Shown here piece by piece: positions 47,094 to 55,952 of a DNA stretch of 64,000 nt (its first letter is position 1; the number at the start of each line of letters is the position of its first letter). A program made the translations under genes and the position numbers. This stretch comes from Octadecabacter arcticus 238 (GTDB lineage: Bacteria > Pseudomonadota > Alphaproteobacteria > Rhodobacterales > Rhodobacteraceae), in contig NC_020909.1 in assembly GCF_000155735.2 (NCBI RefSeq), positions 54,288-118,287 of the forward strand, read 5' to 3'. Under the pieces are notes generated by a model. That model had not been told where the DNA came from, did not search any database, and saw nothing but the letters and a program-made list of their open reading frames with translations.

Positions 47094-48290
47094 GCGGTAT
47101 CCCTGATGCCCCTGGCTAGTTTGCGGATCATTCCTATACTGACATTACCAGCCTCTATCCTGGCGCTTGTCAGCTTGTGTTTCGCGTAGTTGCATATGCC
47201 CACACAATGTTTTCTTAGGGATTTTGCGAACTTTTTCAGATAGAGCATGTGTGACTGATCTGCGATCAGGCACCAATTTTCCAGTTGCTCTGACATCCCC
47301 TCAAATGATGGGGCGCTCCACAGAGCCTGAAGCTGTTCTTTTAAGACGTAAAGCGTATTCAGGTTGCTATTGCTCTCCAGCAACGTTTGCAGCTTGTTAC
47401 TTTGTTTTTCATTCAACTTATCCGCATTTTTGAGCAACAGATAATGCGTGCCCTTCATCAACTCTTTACCACTTGGATCGGCCTTCCTGAACTCAAGGCG
47501 ACGCTGATTATGGATAGCCTTGCTGTAGTTTTTCATGACGTGGAAACGGTCAAATACGATGTCGGCCATCGGCAAGGACTCCCTGACAGCCTTTTGGTAG
47601 GCAGGCCCCATATCCATCGACACGGCCTTTATTTTATGGGCTGTATCTGGCCGCAGCTGTTTCAAAAACCTTGAAAAAACTTCGGCAGTTCGACCGGCTT
47701 CCACCCAGATCAGATGCCCTCCGACCATATCGTAGACCACCGTCATATAGTCATGACCTTTCGCCCGGGCCACTTCATCGACACCAATGTATTCCAAGCC
47801 AGCAAGCTGTGCGGGATCAAGCGCAGGGAGCGTTTCCATCAGGTATGCCTTGTCGATATTCTTTACCGTCTCCCATCGTATACCTAAATGCCTGGAGACA
47901 GCCAGAATGGATAAATGACGGCACAATCCACTGATAAGATGGCAAAATCGATGGGTGAAACGGCACCCTTTATCAACAAAAGGACACGCCTCAATGCGGC
48001 GCTCACCCTTGCTAATAAAAACCTGCGCTAGCTCAATCTCAATCACACAAGGATACCCAAAAAACGGGATGTCGTTTACTTGTCGGCGAATATGTTGGTT
48101 GATGCTACCCTTCTTGCCGGTTGCAGGGTCTATAGCGCTCCTGCGGGCATCCCGACTGCACTGAACAATAACCTTCGCACCGTCTTCAGCCAGCTCAATT
48201 TCATTTACACGTTGCCCCTTCAGGCGTAAAATATGTTGCGAGATGTCGATGGTCATATACCTGCCCTATGTAAAGTTGTCAGAAACCTAA

Positions 48291-49221
48291 GAGCCCGATT
48301 TAAAACTATTTGAGTGAGTTCAGTAGTTTGTGATTCTGTTCGGTTGTGAAGCTGAATGGAGATCACAATGGCTTGGACTAAACTCACCCGCCGTCAACAT
48401 GACCGAAATGGCGATAAATACGCAAGCGATATGAACGATGCGGAATGGGCGTTGATAGCGCCTTCAATGCCGCCACCGAAGACAACTGGTCGGCCCCGTA
48501 CGACACGTTTGCGCGACGTGGTTGACGCGCTCCTCTACATTGCAACGACCGGATGCCAATGGCGTATGTTGCCCAACGACTTCCCTCCGGTTTCAACGGT
48601 TCGGGGCTATTTCTACGCGTGGCGTGATGACGGCTTGCTTGATGAGATAAATCAGAAGCTGGTCGAAGCTGCGCGTCTGGCCGAGAACCGCAAAGCCCAG
48701 CCAACGGCAGGGGTCATAGATAGCCAGAGCGTAAAAACCACTGAAAGCGGTGGTACTAGGGGGTATGATGCGGGCAAACGGATCAAGGGCCGCAAGCGCC
48801 ACATCGTAACCGATACGGTTGGATTGCTGATAGGCTTGGTGGTCCACAGCGCCGGAATTCAGGACCGGGATGGCGCACCCGATGTGCTGAAAGTGATCGC
48901 CTTGCGCTATCCATCATTGCGACATGTATTTGCGGATGGCGGGTATGCAGGACCCAAACTGCGGGACGCGCTAAAGGCCCTCGGCCGATGGACCGTCCAG
49001 ATCGTCAAACGCTCTGACACCGCGGAGGGCTTTGAAGTGCTGCCGCGGCGGTGGGTCGTCGAGCGCACCTTCGCCTGGCTGAACCGATGTCGCCGCCTAT
49101 CGAAAGATTGGGAGAAATCCATCGCAAGCGCAGAGGCTTGGATCCTCATCGCGCATATCAGACGCGTCACACGGCATCTCACAAAGAATTGAGAACGTTC
49201 AGTTAGTTTTGAATCAGACTC
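48291..49221 (+). mobile_element. IS5-family element (IS427/IS1031-like), 931 bp
   Basis: The ends GAGCCCGATTTAAAACTA (48291) and GAGTCTGATTCAAAACTA (inverse, ending 49221) form imperfect inverted repeats. A 3-bp TAA is duplicated at 48288-48290 and 49222-49224. It lies just upstream of the ISL3 transposase start. Confidence 0.9.
48368..49192 (+). CDS. IS5-family (DUF4096/DDE) transposase, single frame
   Basis: The 274-residue protein has an N-terminal DUF4096 region (YASDMNDAEWALIAPSMPPP, then RDVVDALLYIATTGCQWRML). The DDE core has GVIDSQSVKTTESGG, HVFADGGYAGPKLRDAL and WVVERTFAWLNRCRRLSKDW. The ATG at 48368 follows GGAG by 9 nt. No frameshift is needed, unlike many IS427 relatives. Confidence 0.92.
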   Translation: MAWTKLTRRQHDRNGDKYASDMNDAEWALIAPSMPPPKTTGRPRTTRLRDVVDALLYIATTGCQWRMLPNDFPPVSTVRGYFYAWRDDGLLDEINQKLVEAARLAENRKAQPTAGVIDSQSVKTTESGGTRGYDAGKRIKGRKRHIVTDTVGLLIGLVVHSAGIQDRDGAPDVLKVIALRYPSLRHVFADGGYAGPKLRDALKALGRWTVQIVKRSDTAEGFEVLPRRWVVERTFAWLNRCRRLSKDWEKSIASAEAWILIAHIRRVTRHLTKN

Positions 49222-49286
49222 TAACATATCAACAGGTTACTTGATGGTCAGCATCTTTTCTTACTCAACAAAGCGGAGAAGAGCCA

Positions 49287-49903
49287 TTATTCGTGTAACA
49301 TTTTGAACGATGAAAATCGCGCAAGCCAAATGCATACCGCTTGCAGCCCACCGCGAGCGCCAGGGACTTAGCCCTCAAAAATCATGCGTGGGTGGGCGTG
49401 AGCTGTGGTATCACTCGCCCATGCGCGACGGCGATAAAACCCGTCCTTCAAGGTAGATACCGTCAAGAACCTGTGGTTTGACCATGGGGCAGCTACGGGC
49501 GGCACCATCCTCGACCTCGTGCGAGAGCTCTGTTCCTGTGATTTACGCGACGCGCTCGCGCATCTCGACAAGACCGGGCTCTACTCCCCGGCGCTCTCGG
49601 CCCTGACCACCTCTGCCGGGATCTCGCGCGGCGCTCCGCGCCGGTCATAGACTGAGCCAGAAAATCAGATTTCTGTGGGTGAAAAAGAGAAAAGTGTTCC
49701 CTTGGAATTGGTGGAGAGCAAGCCGCTCGAGCATCCAGCTTTGCTGCAATATCTCGCAAAGCTGGGTATCAACCATGACATTGTGCGCCAACACCTCTCT
49801 CAGATCGATTTTAAGGCTCCTCAGGGTGCTTGGAACTACTTTGCCCGGGGGGGTTACCTGCGGGAGAGGTTTTTGTGGCACGTAACGCGCTGTTTAAGGG
49901 GTC
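49287..49903 (+). repeat. Direct repeat R1 (primase region), partner at 62465
   Basis: About 617 bp nearly identical by eye to 62465-63080 in the same orientation, starting exactly at the ISL3 border (TTATTCGTGTAAC). An 11-bp segment within it is inverted relative to the partner copy. Confidence 0.9.
49309..49903 (+). pseudogene. Toprim/CHC2-type primase-like gene, truncated and frameshifted
   Basis: From ATG 49309 the frame reads KIAQAKCIPLAAHRERQGLS and YHSPMRDGDKTRPS, then shifts. It continues KVDTVKNLWFDHGAATGGTI, then LDLVREL. A TAG at about 49648 follows, then VGEKEKSVPLELVESKPLEH. This is the zinc-finger half of a plasmid Toprim/primase-like protein. Homology to the fuller copy at 62488 ends near 49903, where coupling-protein sequence starts. 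Confidence 0.8.
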
Positions 49904-49910
49904 TTGTGTG

Positions 49911-50831
49911 GATACCCCCAACCCGAACACGGCGATGGAGCGCATTTTGCGGAAATGGCCCGCCAGCTGGTCGCGGCGGCGATCGAAGTGATCGTGACAC
50001 AGGAAGAACCCGACCGGCGCAATCTGATCGCCGTGGCTGATCTTCTTTTGTCATCCAAGCTCGACGCGACCCTTGAGGCTTGGGCCGACAGTACCCACCT
50101 CGTCGGCCACCGCCCGGCGCAGACTATTCTGCGCGCAGGCGGTATCGAAAGCCTTTGAGTGGATGCAGTCGGAGAACATCCGACGGTTTTTGGAACGCTC
50201 CAGCTTTAGGATGGACGAGCTTCTTGATGACAAAGTCGATCTGTTCATCGCAGTCCCTCTCGATCAGGTGGATAAGCAATCCGTGTTCATGCGGCTGTTT
50301 ATCAATCTCGTTCTAGGAACGGTCGTGCGCCAGGACGGGCGGCGGAAGGTTAAGGCCCCTATCCTGCTCGTCCTCGATGAATTTGTCAGGATGGGACGCA
50401 TGGAGCAGATTATGAACATCGCCAATATGGCGGCGGGTGCAGGGGTCGAAGCTTTGTTTGTGACGCAAGACACTGGCCAAGTTGAAAAAGCCTATGGTCC
50501 TAACGGCGCGCGTTCGATCTTTGGATTTTGCATCACGAAGCGTGTCTTCAACCTGAATGATATTGAAACCGCCGAATGGGCAGCGCGTCACTTCGGCGAG
50601 AACACCGTCTATTCTCAGCAAATTAGTGAAGGTAAATCAGTACATGAAGGCCGCGATTTTTCCTACTCTGAGCAGAGTCAAAAGCTTATGACTGCAGAGC
50701 AGGTGATGGTAATGAAAGCGGACGAGTTGCTGTTGTTTGTTGGTAATCGTAACCCGCTCAAAGCGAAGCAGAACATGTACTTCAAGAGTAAGTTGTATCG
50801 GCTGCTGTATGATGAAAATCCGCTGAACTGA
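49911..50831 (+). pseudogene. VirD4/TraG-type coupling protein, C-terminal part, frameshifted
   Basis: The first frame (to about 50140) reads EHGDGAHFAEMARQLVAAAI. A shift then leads to AVSKAFEWMQSENIRRFLER, Walker B ILLVLDEFVRMGRMEQIMNI and FVTQDTGQVEKAYGPNGARS. The C-terminus is LFVGNRNPLKAKQNMYF. These are the ATPase and end of a type IV coupling protein. The N-terminal membrane segments and Walker A are missing. It is a conjugation relic fused to the primase fragment. Confidence 0.8.
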
Positions 50832-50950
50832 GCTTTATACGCGTCTAAACCCAAGATGTTTGTGTTAAATATGTGTTAATATATGTGTTAAGCAGTGGAT
50901 ATCGTCATGTAAGTTACTGAAATAAAAAGTATAATAGAAATGGCTGGTAA

Positions 50951-51148
50951 CTAATACCACGAATCTTGGTACCTAATACCACGAATCTTGGTACCTAATA
51001 CCACGAATCTAACCAAGGGTGCCTAATACCACGAATCTAACCAAGGGTGCCTAATACCACGAATCTAACCAAGGGTGCCTAATACCACGAACCTTGACAG
51101 ACGGCACCTAATACCACGAAGATGAAGCATGGACACTAAAACCACGAA
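50951..51148 (+). repeat. Iteron array: plasmid origin upstream of the RPA-type initiator
   Basis: Eight same-strand copies of CTAATACCACGAA start at 50951, 50973, 50995, 51023, 51051, 51079, 51108 and (degenerate, CTAAAACCACGAA) 51135. The spacing is 22, 22, 28, 28, 28, 29 and 27 bp. The last copy lies inside the first codons of the initiator gene. The rest of 50832-50950 is AT-rich and could be the melting region. Confidence 0.92.
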
Positions 51149-52205
51149 TCTAGGGCTTTTATCTGCCGTTAACGAAGAGAAGACGCCCCTGCCCCTAATG
51201 CCGGACCGCCATCCGCAGCATGATCTGTTCATCTGTGATGTGGCTGACGCCGTTCTCAAAGATGTCATGGTTCATATGGAGCACCCTTTTTACTCGCTTT
51301 CAAAGAAGCCCGAAACAAATGTTCGCCGATATGAGCATAAAGGCAACTGGATCGAGATTACGCCAAGCGTCAAAGGCTTGGCGACAATTTACGATAAGGA
51401 TATCTTGATCTACTGTATTTCGCAGATCATGGCGAAGCTGAAGCGCAATCAACCAGTCTCGCCGCGTGTCCGTATTAACTCGCGCGATCTACTGATTTTT
51501 ACAAATCGTGGCACCAGTGGCCGGGATTACATGGCGCTGATTGAGGCACTGGATCGACTTGAAGGTACGCGCATTCGCACAAACATTCGCTCCGGCGATG
51601 AAGAGCAATCGGACAGCTTTGGCTTGATTGATGCGTCTTCTATTCGCCGAAAACACGGTCTCGATGGCCGTCTGCTGTGGTGCGAGGTTAAACTCTCGGA
51701 TTGGGTATTCAATGCGATCCGAGATCAAGAGGTTCTAACGCTGCATCGGGATTATTTCCGGCTGCGCAAACCCATTGAGCGGCGTGTCTATGAGATTGCT
51801 CGGAAACATTGTGGTCAGCAAGATGAATGGAAGATCGGGCTCGCAAACCTGCTCAAGAAAACAGGCTCGCAAAGCCCGCTCAAACGCTTCCGGCAAATGC
51901 TGCGTGATCTGGCTAACTTTGACCATTTGCCCGACTATAGCGTTTCTTTTGATACCGAAATGGACATGGTCACATTTCGCAATCGAGGCACGATGTTGAT
52001 CACAACCTCTGTCGTTGCATGGGAAGGCCGCCTTGATCCTGAGGCTCTCCATGATGCCAAGACGGTTGCGCCAGGATGGGATATATATGTTTTAGAGTGG
52101 GAATGGCGCTCGTGGCTTGGCGAAAATGAAATTGAACCCAAGCACCCTGCCCGTCATTTTATCAAATTTTGTAAGAGCTGGTACGAGAAGCGCGGTAATC
52201 CATAA
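51129..52205 (+). CDS. Plasmid replication initiator protein (RPA/RepA type)
   Basis: The 358-residue protein matches the replication initiator A family of alphaproteobacterial plasmids: QHDLFICDVADAVLKDVMVH, LATIYDKDILIYCISQIMAK, LDGRLLWCEVKLSDWVFNAI and KPIERRVYEIARKHCGQQDE. A winged-helix C-terminal half is likely. It would bind the iterons directly upstream; the eighth iteron is in codons 3-7 (after ATG GAC), so binding could also repress its own gene. It is followed by a partition operon. Confidence 0.88.
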   Translation: MDTKTTNLGLLSAVNEEKTPLPLMPDRHPQHDLFICDVADAVLKDVMVHMEHPFYSLSKKPETNVRRYEHKGNWIEITPSVKGLATIYDKDILIYCISQIMAKLKRNQPVSPRVRINSRDLLIFTNRGTSGRDYMALIEALDRLEGTRIRTNIRSGDEEQSDSFGLIDASSIRRKHGLDGRLLWCEVKLSDWVFNAIRDQEVLTLHRDYFRLRKPIERRVYEIARKHCGQQDEWKIGLANLLKKTGSQSPLKRFRQMLRDLANFDHLPDYSVSFDTEMDMVTFRNRGTMLITTSVVAWEGRLDPEALHDAKTVAPGWDIYVLEWEWRSWLGENEIEPKHPARHFIKFCKSWYEKRGNP

Positions 52206-52226
52206 TGTCATGAAATAAAGTTAACA

Positions 52227-52303
52227 TGATACCATGGTAAACAAATATCGGGCCTTCATGAAATCATGATAACAATGTATTGATTAAACGTGATACCATG
52301 GTA
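52227..52303 (+). promoter_or_regulatory. Palindromic repeats before parA (partition site or operator)
   Basis: TGATACCATGGTA occurs at 52227-52239 and again at 52291-52303, 64 bp apart. Its core TACCATGGTA is a perfect 10-bp palindrome. Related ATCATGATAACA-type words lie between them, and GTGATAACATGATTTCATGG follows the last gene of the operon. Confidence 0.7.
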
Positions 52304-52334
52304 CCGTGGAAAAAATAAACCGAGCAGGTACATC

Positions 52335-52991
52335 ATGAGCTACATTATAGGAATGGTCTCGCAAAAAGGTGGGGCTGGTAAGTCGACACTAGCACGGCTC
52401 TTTGCACGCGAGCTGGCAAAGGACGGGTTTTCGGTTAAGATCGCAGACCTCGACACACAACAAACAACATGCACGGAATGGGCTGCGGATCGCGCTGAAG
52501 CGCAAATTGAGCCTGAAATTCAGGTCCAACCTTTCGGAAATCTCAAAACAGCTTTGGCAGAATCGGGACGGTTTGACGCTTACATCCTTGATGGACGCCC
52601 GCATTCCTTCCAGCAAACGTTGGAAATTGCTAAGGCGGCGCATTTGACTGTGATCCCAACGGGACAGACCAAGGATGATCTGCGTCCCGCAGTGAAGTTG
52701 GCGCATAGCCTAGCTGATGCTGGTATCCGTGCAAGCCAGATTGCCTTTGCCCTGGTTAAGACGACCAATAGCGAAGCAGAGCTCAATGCAGCGCGTGCTT
52801 ATCTGGATCTAACGGATTATGTGACGCTCGATGGGTTTGTGCCGGTCTCAACTGCCTATGGCATTGCCCATGATGCCGGGAAGGTAATCACGGAGACACC
52901 GCACCGCACATTGAACGAGAAAGCGGAACGCTTGGCACAATCAATCATCAACCGTCTTGGGGCGATCGCTTCTGAGAAGGAGGCAGTGTAA
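52335..52991 (+). CDS. parA: ParA-family partition ATPase
   Basis: The 218-residue protein has a deviant Walker A (SQKGGAGKSTLARLFA), the A' motif IADLDTQQTTCTEWAA and an unusual Walker B region (AYILDGRPHSFQQT, where DxP is more common). It lacks an N-terminal HTH, so it is the small type Ib-like ParA. The ATG at 52335 fits the family; an upstream in-frame start at 52290 runs through the palindrome. It overlaps the next gene by one base. Confidence 0.92.
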   Translation: MSYIIGMVSQKGGAGKSTLARLFARELAKDGFSVKIADLDTQQTTCTEWAADRAEAQIEPEIQVQPFGNLKTALAESGRFDAYILDGRPHSFQQTLEIAKAAHLTVIPTGQTKDDLRPAVKLAHSLADAGIRASQIAFALVKTTNSEAELNAARAYLDLTDYVTLDGFVPVSTAYGIAHDAGKVITETPHRTLNEKAERLAQSIINRLGAIASEKEAV

Positions 52992-53227
52992 TGGCAAACA
53001 CATCAATTTTGAAAAAGGGCACGCCGCCACCGCGTGAGAAAACCACAAATGTTATCCAGGCTGATCCGTGCAAGTCTGAGGGCAAGAATAAACCTCTTCA
53101 AGTGATGATACCGCCAGAAGTTTTTAATGCTTTCAGCGCAAAGGCAGGGGAGACATTTGGATACTCAAAGGGCTCAAAGTCTCAATTATTTATGGCTATG
53201 TGGGAATCCTACATCTCCATGAAATAG
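52991..53227 (+). CDS. Small partner protein of ParA (ParG/CopG-like)
   Basis: The 78-residue protein has an unstructured basic N-terminus (KKGTPPPREKTTN) and a C-terminal ribbon-helix-helix-like part (KPLQVMIPPEVFNAFSAKAG, then SKSQLFMAMWESYI). This is the plan of ParG-type centromere-binding proteins. It is translationally coupled to parA (TAATG). It probably binds the TACCATGGTA palindromes (inference). Confidence 0.75.
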   Translation: MANTSILKKGTPPPREKTTNVIQADPCKSEGKNKPLQVMIPPEVFNAFSAKAGETFGYSKGSKSQLFMAMWESYISMK

Positions 53228-53283
53228 TGATAACATGATTTCATGGAGATGTATTTCAAATAGAAAAGAAAAGGCTTGCCGCG

Positions 53284-53303
53284 ATGTACCTTTTTAGGTA
53301 CAT
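53284..53303 (+). promoter_or_regulatory. Inverted-repeat operator before the HigBA pair
   Basis: ATGTACC and GGTACAT are perfect 7-bp arms around TTTTTA, ending 3 bases before the GTG start of the toxin. It is a likely HigA binding site. Confidence 0.75.
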
Positions 53304-53306
53304 TAA

Positions 53307-53660
53307 GTGGTGACAACACAAAAACGACTACCAGCAAGATTTTTTGAGTCTGAAGCGGGCAGGGTGCCTGTACGAAATTGGCTCTTAGGCCTGACGCCTG
53401 AAGATAGAAAATTGATTGGCGATGATATACAGACTGCCGAGTTTGGATGGCCAATTGGCATGCCGCTTTGCCGGTCGCTCAAAGGCCACAAAGGACTTTG
53501 GGAAGTTCGGTCAAACCTGGGTGTTGGCCGGATTGCGCGGGTCTTTTTCTGCGCACATGAGGGTAACATGGTGTTACTTCACGGGTTTATAAAAAAGAGC
53601 CAGAAGACGCCAGTCAAGGAACTGGAGACGGCTGATAAACGAATGCGAGGACTGAAATGA
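53307..53660 (+). CDS. HigB/RelE-like toxin (Gp49/DUF891 family)
   Basis: The 117-residue protein begins at GTG (a second GTG follows). It contains VRNWLLGLTPEDRKLIGDDI, CRSLKGHKGLWEVRSNLGVG and HGFIKKSQKTPVKELETADK, as in phage-type Gp49 HigB toxins. It would cut mRNA at the ribosome. It overlaps the antitoxin gene by 4 bp. Confidence 0.88.
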   Translation: MVTTQKRLPARFFESEAGRVPVRNWLLGLTPEDRKLIGDDIQTAEFGWPIGMPLCRSLKGHKGLWEVRSNLGVGRIARVFFCAHEGNMVLLHGFIKKSQKTPVKELETADKRMRGLK

Positions 53661-53950
53661 CCAACGAAGTAGAAGTAGGCAAAGCTGGAGCGCTTTTCGA
53701 GGATTTCCTAAAAGAGCAGGGGACCTATGACGAGACCACCGAACAAGCTGTGAAGCGCGTCCTCGCCTTTCAATTGGCGGCGGCAATGAGAGATCAGCAT
53801 ATCTCAAAAGTCGAGATGGCTAAGCGCCTTGATACCAGCCGCTCGCAGCTCGATCGCCTGCTTGATCCGTCCAATGATGGCGTGACGCTGGCGGTTCTAT
53901 CGCGCGCCGCACAAGTTGTTGGCCGCAGCATCAGACTTGAGCTGGTTTGA
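53657..53950 (+). CDS. HigA-like antitoxin with XRE helix-turn-helix
   Basis: The 97-residue protein has the HTH ISKVEMAKRLDTSRSQLDRL in its C-terminal half and follows the toxin (toxin-first order, ATGA overlap). It should repress from the 53284 repeat. A terminator follows it. Confidence 0.9.
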   Translation: MTNEVEVGKAGALFEDFLKEQGTYDETTEQAVKRVLAFQLAAAMRDQHISKVEMAKRLDTSRSQLDRLLDPSNDGVTLAVLSRAAQVVGRSIRLELV

Positions 53951-53990
53951 ACTATAGAAATTGATTTATCCTCTGGAATAACGAGACTTA

Positions 53991-54020
53991 AAGCCTGCCA
54001 CCTTGAAGGGTGGGCTTTTT
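53991..54020 (+). terminator. Rho-independent terminator after higA
   Basis: AAGC and CCACC pair with GGTGG and GCTT (with a CTG bulge), followed by TTTTT. It ends the par-hig block. Confidence 0.75.
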
Positions 54021-54022
54021 CG

Positions 54023-54833
54023 GGTATCGTCAAGTTGACGGGGGTCTTTCTCAATCGTACGAAACCATATGACAAAAGCCAAACAATCCGGGGCCTTTAA
54101 GGGACATCGTTTCCCGCCTGAAATTATTTCCTACGCTGTATGGGCATACTTTCGTTTTCCGATGAGCTTTCGCGATGTCGAGGACCTTTTATACAAGCGC
54201 GGTGTGATCGTCAGTTATGAAACAATCAGGTCATGGGTTGGAAAATTTGGCCACCAATATGCCAAAGTCATACGCCGTGATCGGCCTGCACCATCGGATA
54301 AGTGGCATCTCGACGAGGTAGTGATCACAATCCGTGGCAAAAAGTATTGGCTTTGGCGCGCTGTTGATAGCAAGGGTGACGTGCTGGATATTCTTGTACA
54401 GTCACGCCGCAATACAAAGGCAGCAGACCGTTTCTTTCGCAAATTGTTCAAGCAATACGGTCAACCGCGCGTCCTTGTTACCGACAAACTGGGAAGTTAT
54501 GGGGCGGCCCTCCGGAAACTGGCGCCTGGTATCGACCATCGTGCCCACAAGGGATTGAATAATCGAGCGTAAGTTTCGCACAGGCCCACCCGGCGACGAG
54601 AGAAGATAATGGGGAGGTTCAAATCACCTCGCCAAGCGCAACGATTTCTGTCCGTACATGATCAGGTCCAAACAATCTTTCGCCCTCGCCGCCACAAACT
54701 ATCCGCCCCTGCCTATCGGCAATCTCGCTCAGATGCTCACAGCATTTGGGACGACATCACATGTGAACTAAAGGCAGGGTAAAACAGACCGGTGACCCCC
54801 ATTGCGGCTTGGAGGCAATAACTTGACGATACC
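54023..54833 (+). mobile_element. IS6-family element (811 bp)
   Basis: The ends GGTATCGTCAAGTT (54023) and the inverse AACTTGACGATACC (ending 54833) are perfect inverted repeats. The flanking octamers do not match, as is common for IS6 elements that form cointegrates. Confidence 0.88.
54069..54782 (+). pseudogene. IS6-family transposase with one nonsense codon
   Basis: The frame carries the IS6 pattern SYAVWAYFRFPMSFRDVEDL, KWHLDEVVITIRGKKYWLWR, AVDSKGDVLDILVQSRRN, then HRAHKGLNNRA. TAA at 54570-54572 replaces the expected Glu of NRAE. The frame then continues SHRPTRRREKIMGRFKSPRQ to a natural stop at 54782. The lost Glu is the catalytic E of the DDE triad, so the nonsense change removes activity. 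Confidence 0.88.
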
Positions 54834-54854
54834 TGCTGTAGTCATCTGGAACGC

Positions 54855-55115
54855 TCAAAACTCATATCCCCGTTTGCGTTTCGCCGCGAAGATTTCAGCC
54901 AAGGCATCCACGGCCTGCGCTTCATCAGCGTGATGGCTGCTCATGATCTTCCCGGAGCTGCCAATGCTACCCCACTCACGCACCAGTTGGGCTCCACCAA
55001 ACAAATCCCGTTGCACCGTCATCAGATAAAACCGGCGCATCTTCTTCGCCGGATCCACGCGGCGCAAATGAAGTCGGTCGGGAAATACCTCAAATTGCGT
55101 GTGGTCCTCGCTCAT
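54855..55115 (-). CDS. WGR-domain protein
   Basis: The 86-residue protein is essentially one WGR domain (RFYLMTVQRDLFGGAQLVRE, then WGSIGSSGKIMS). Such domains bind nucleic acids in PARPs and MolR-like proteins, but stand-alone forms on plasmids have no proven role. The ATG at 55115 overlaps the preceding gene's stop by a base. It is the last gene of a three-gene unit. Confidence 0.85.
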   Translation of the reverse strand: MSEDHTQFEVFPDRLHLRRVDPAKKMRRFYLMTVQRDLFGGAQLVREWGSIGSSGKIMSSHHADEAQAVDALAEIFAAKRKRGYEF

Positions 55116-55771
55116 CAATGCAGCACCGGTTTTTCGGCCGTATAGGTTTCCAACATCTGCGCCCGCGCGCGTTTGCACGACTGAATAGCGACGTTGATTT
55201 CCTTTTCTGCGATGATACTCAGCTCACGCACCTGCTTGATCATCCCATCCAGCTCTTGGGTGTCCGTGGGCGTAGTGTTGTTCTTCATTGCCAAACCATG
55301 CAAGCCCGCCAGCATGGCGCGGATTTCGCCCAACATATTGGTCGCGCGATGTGCCTTTTCAGGCAGGTCTATTTCCTCATGCCCAGCAAACAGCCCTTCG
55401 ATAAACCCATCAATCTCTTCGCGCCGCAGCAAAGACAGGCGCGCAAGCGCCTCCCAGCTCGGCTGCGGGCTCTTCACCCGTGTCAGTTTGAAAGGGTTCG
55501 TGCGGTTTTGATACGCGCTCAGCCCATTCCAGAGGCCCTGCATCAAGCACATCATCAAGATTTCAGCGTCTTGCTTGGTTTCAAACTTGGGCAACTCGCC
55601 GCCCCATAAATCACGAATGGTCTGCATCGTGGAGGTCGTCATATCCGGCGTGGCGATATTACCCATAAACAAAGCCCGCACCGCGTGGAACGGCAACGGG
55701 CACGCATGCTTTTCAAGCAGCGCTGTGACCACTTGGTCGCTCAGCTGATCGAGTTTAGTTGCCTTCGCCAT
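55115..55771 (-). CDS. Unknown plasmid protein, largely helical (218 aa)
   Basis: I chose the ATG at 55771 (KATKLDQLSDQVVTALLEKH); an earlier start at 55825 would overlap the small membrane-protein gene. The protein is helical and includes QDAEILMMCLMQGLWNGLSA and RLSLLRREEIDGFIEGLFAG. There is no signal peptide. I do not recognise the family. It is coupled to the WGR gene, so the two probably act together. Confidence 0.65.
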   Translation of the reverse strand: MAKATKLDQLSDQVVTALLEKHACPLPFHAVRALFMGNIATPDMTTSTMQTIRDLWGGELPKFETKQDAEILMMCLMQGLWNGLSAYQNRTNPFKLTRVKSPQPSWEALARLSLLRREEIDGFIEGLFAGHEEIDLPEKAHRATNMLGEIRAMLAGLHGLAMKNNTTPTDTQELDGMIKQVRELSIIAEKEINVAIQSCKRARAQMLETYTAEKPVLH

Positions 55772-55778
55772 TTCTGGA

Positions 55779-55952
55779 TTACACCCCTCGGAACAGAACA
55801 CCTGCCAGCAGCAAGCCCCAAGCAATCGTCATCAGCCAAAAGCCCGAGATCGGCAAGGCCACCACGGCCACACCGAGAACCGGGAGCAGCGCCAGCGCGG
55901 CGCAAATAAGAGAGATCACAAAGACGATAAAGGTCGGGGCTGTCAGTCGCAT
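55779..55952 (-). CDS. Small two-helix membrane protein (57 aa)
   Basis: The reverse frame reads MRLTAPTFIVFVISLICAAL, then a second hydrophobic run (SGFWLMTIAWGLLLAGVLF). It is 57 residues with two membrane segments joined at GVAVVALP. Its stop is 7 bp before the 218-aa gene. The length is below many gene-calling limits, but the two clean helices and the operon-like spacing support it. Function unknown. Confidence 0.7.
   Translation of the reverse strand: MRLTAPTFIVFVISLICAALALLPVLGVAVVALPISGFWLMTIAWGLLLAGVLFRGV

Larger units (their letters stand above)
45766..48256 (-). pseudogene. ISL3-family transposase, interrupted by ISAs1
   Basis: The main part (47094-48256) has the ISL3 DDE pattern: LEYIGVDEVARAKGHDYMTV, AVSMDMGPAYQKAVRE, ADIVFDRFHVMKNYSKAI. 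After ARGIRDT the ISAs1 element intrudes. The true end (DTEYFKLKIRQSSIPDNQ) is at 45766-45845. Rejoined, the frame is intact, so the insertion is the only visible lesion. Confidence 0.88.
45739..49285 (-). mobile_element. ISL3-family element carrying nested ISAs1 and IS5
   Basis: The left end GGCTCTTCTCCGCTTTGTTG (45739) and its inverse ending at 49285 are perfect inverted repeats over at least 20 bases. The flanking octamers do not match (AATCTTTC, ATTATTCG). Two later elements sit inside: ISAs1 in the transposase gene and IS5 upstream of it. Confidence 0.88.

Noticed and set aside
50951..51148. Possible CRISPR array
   Set aside because: The repeats are 13-22 bp with near-identical spacers, lie directly before a replication initiator and lack unique spacers; they are iterons.
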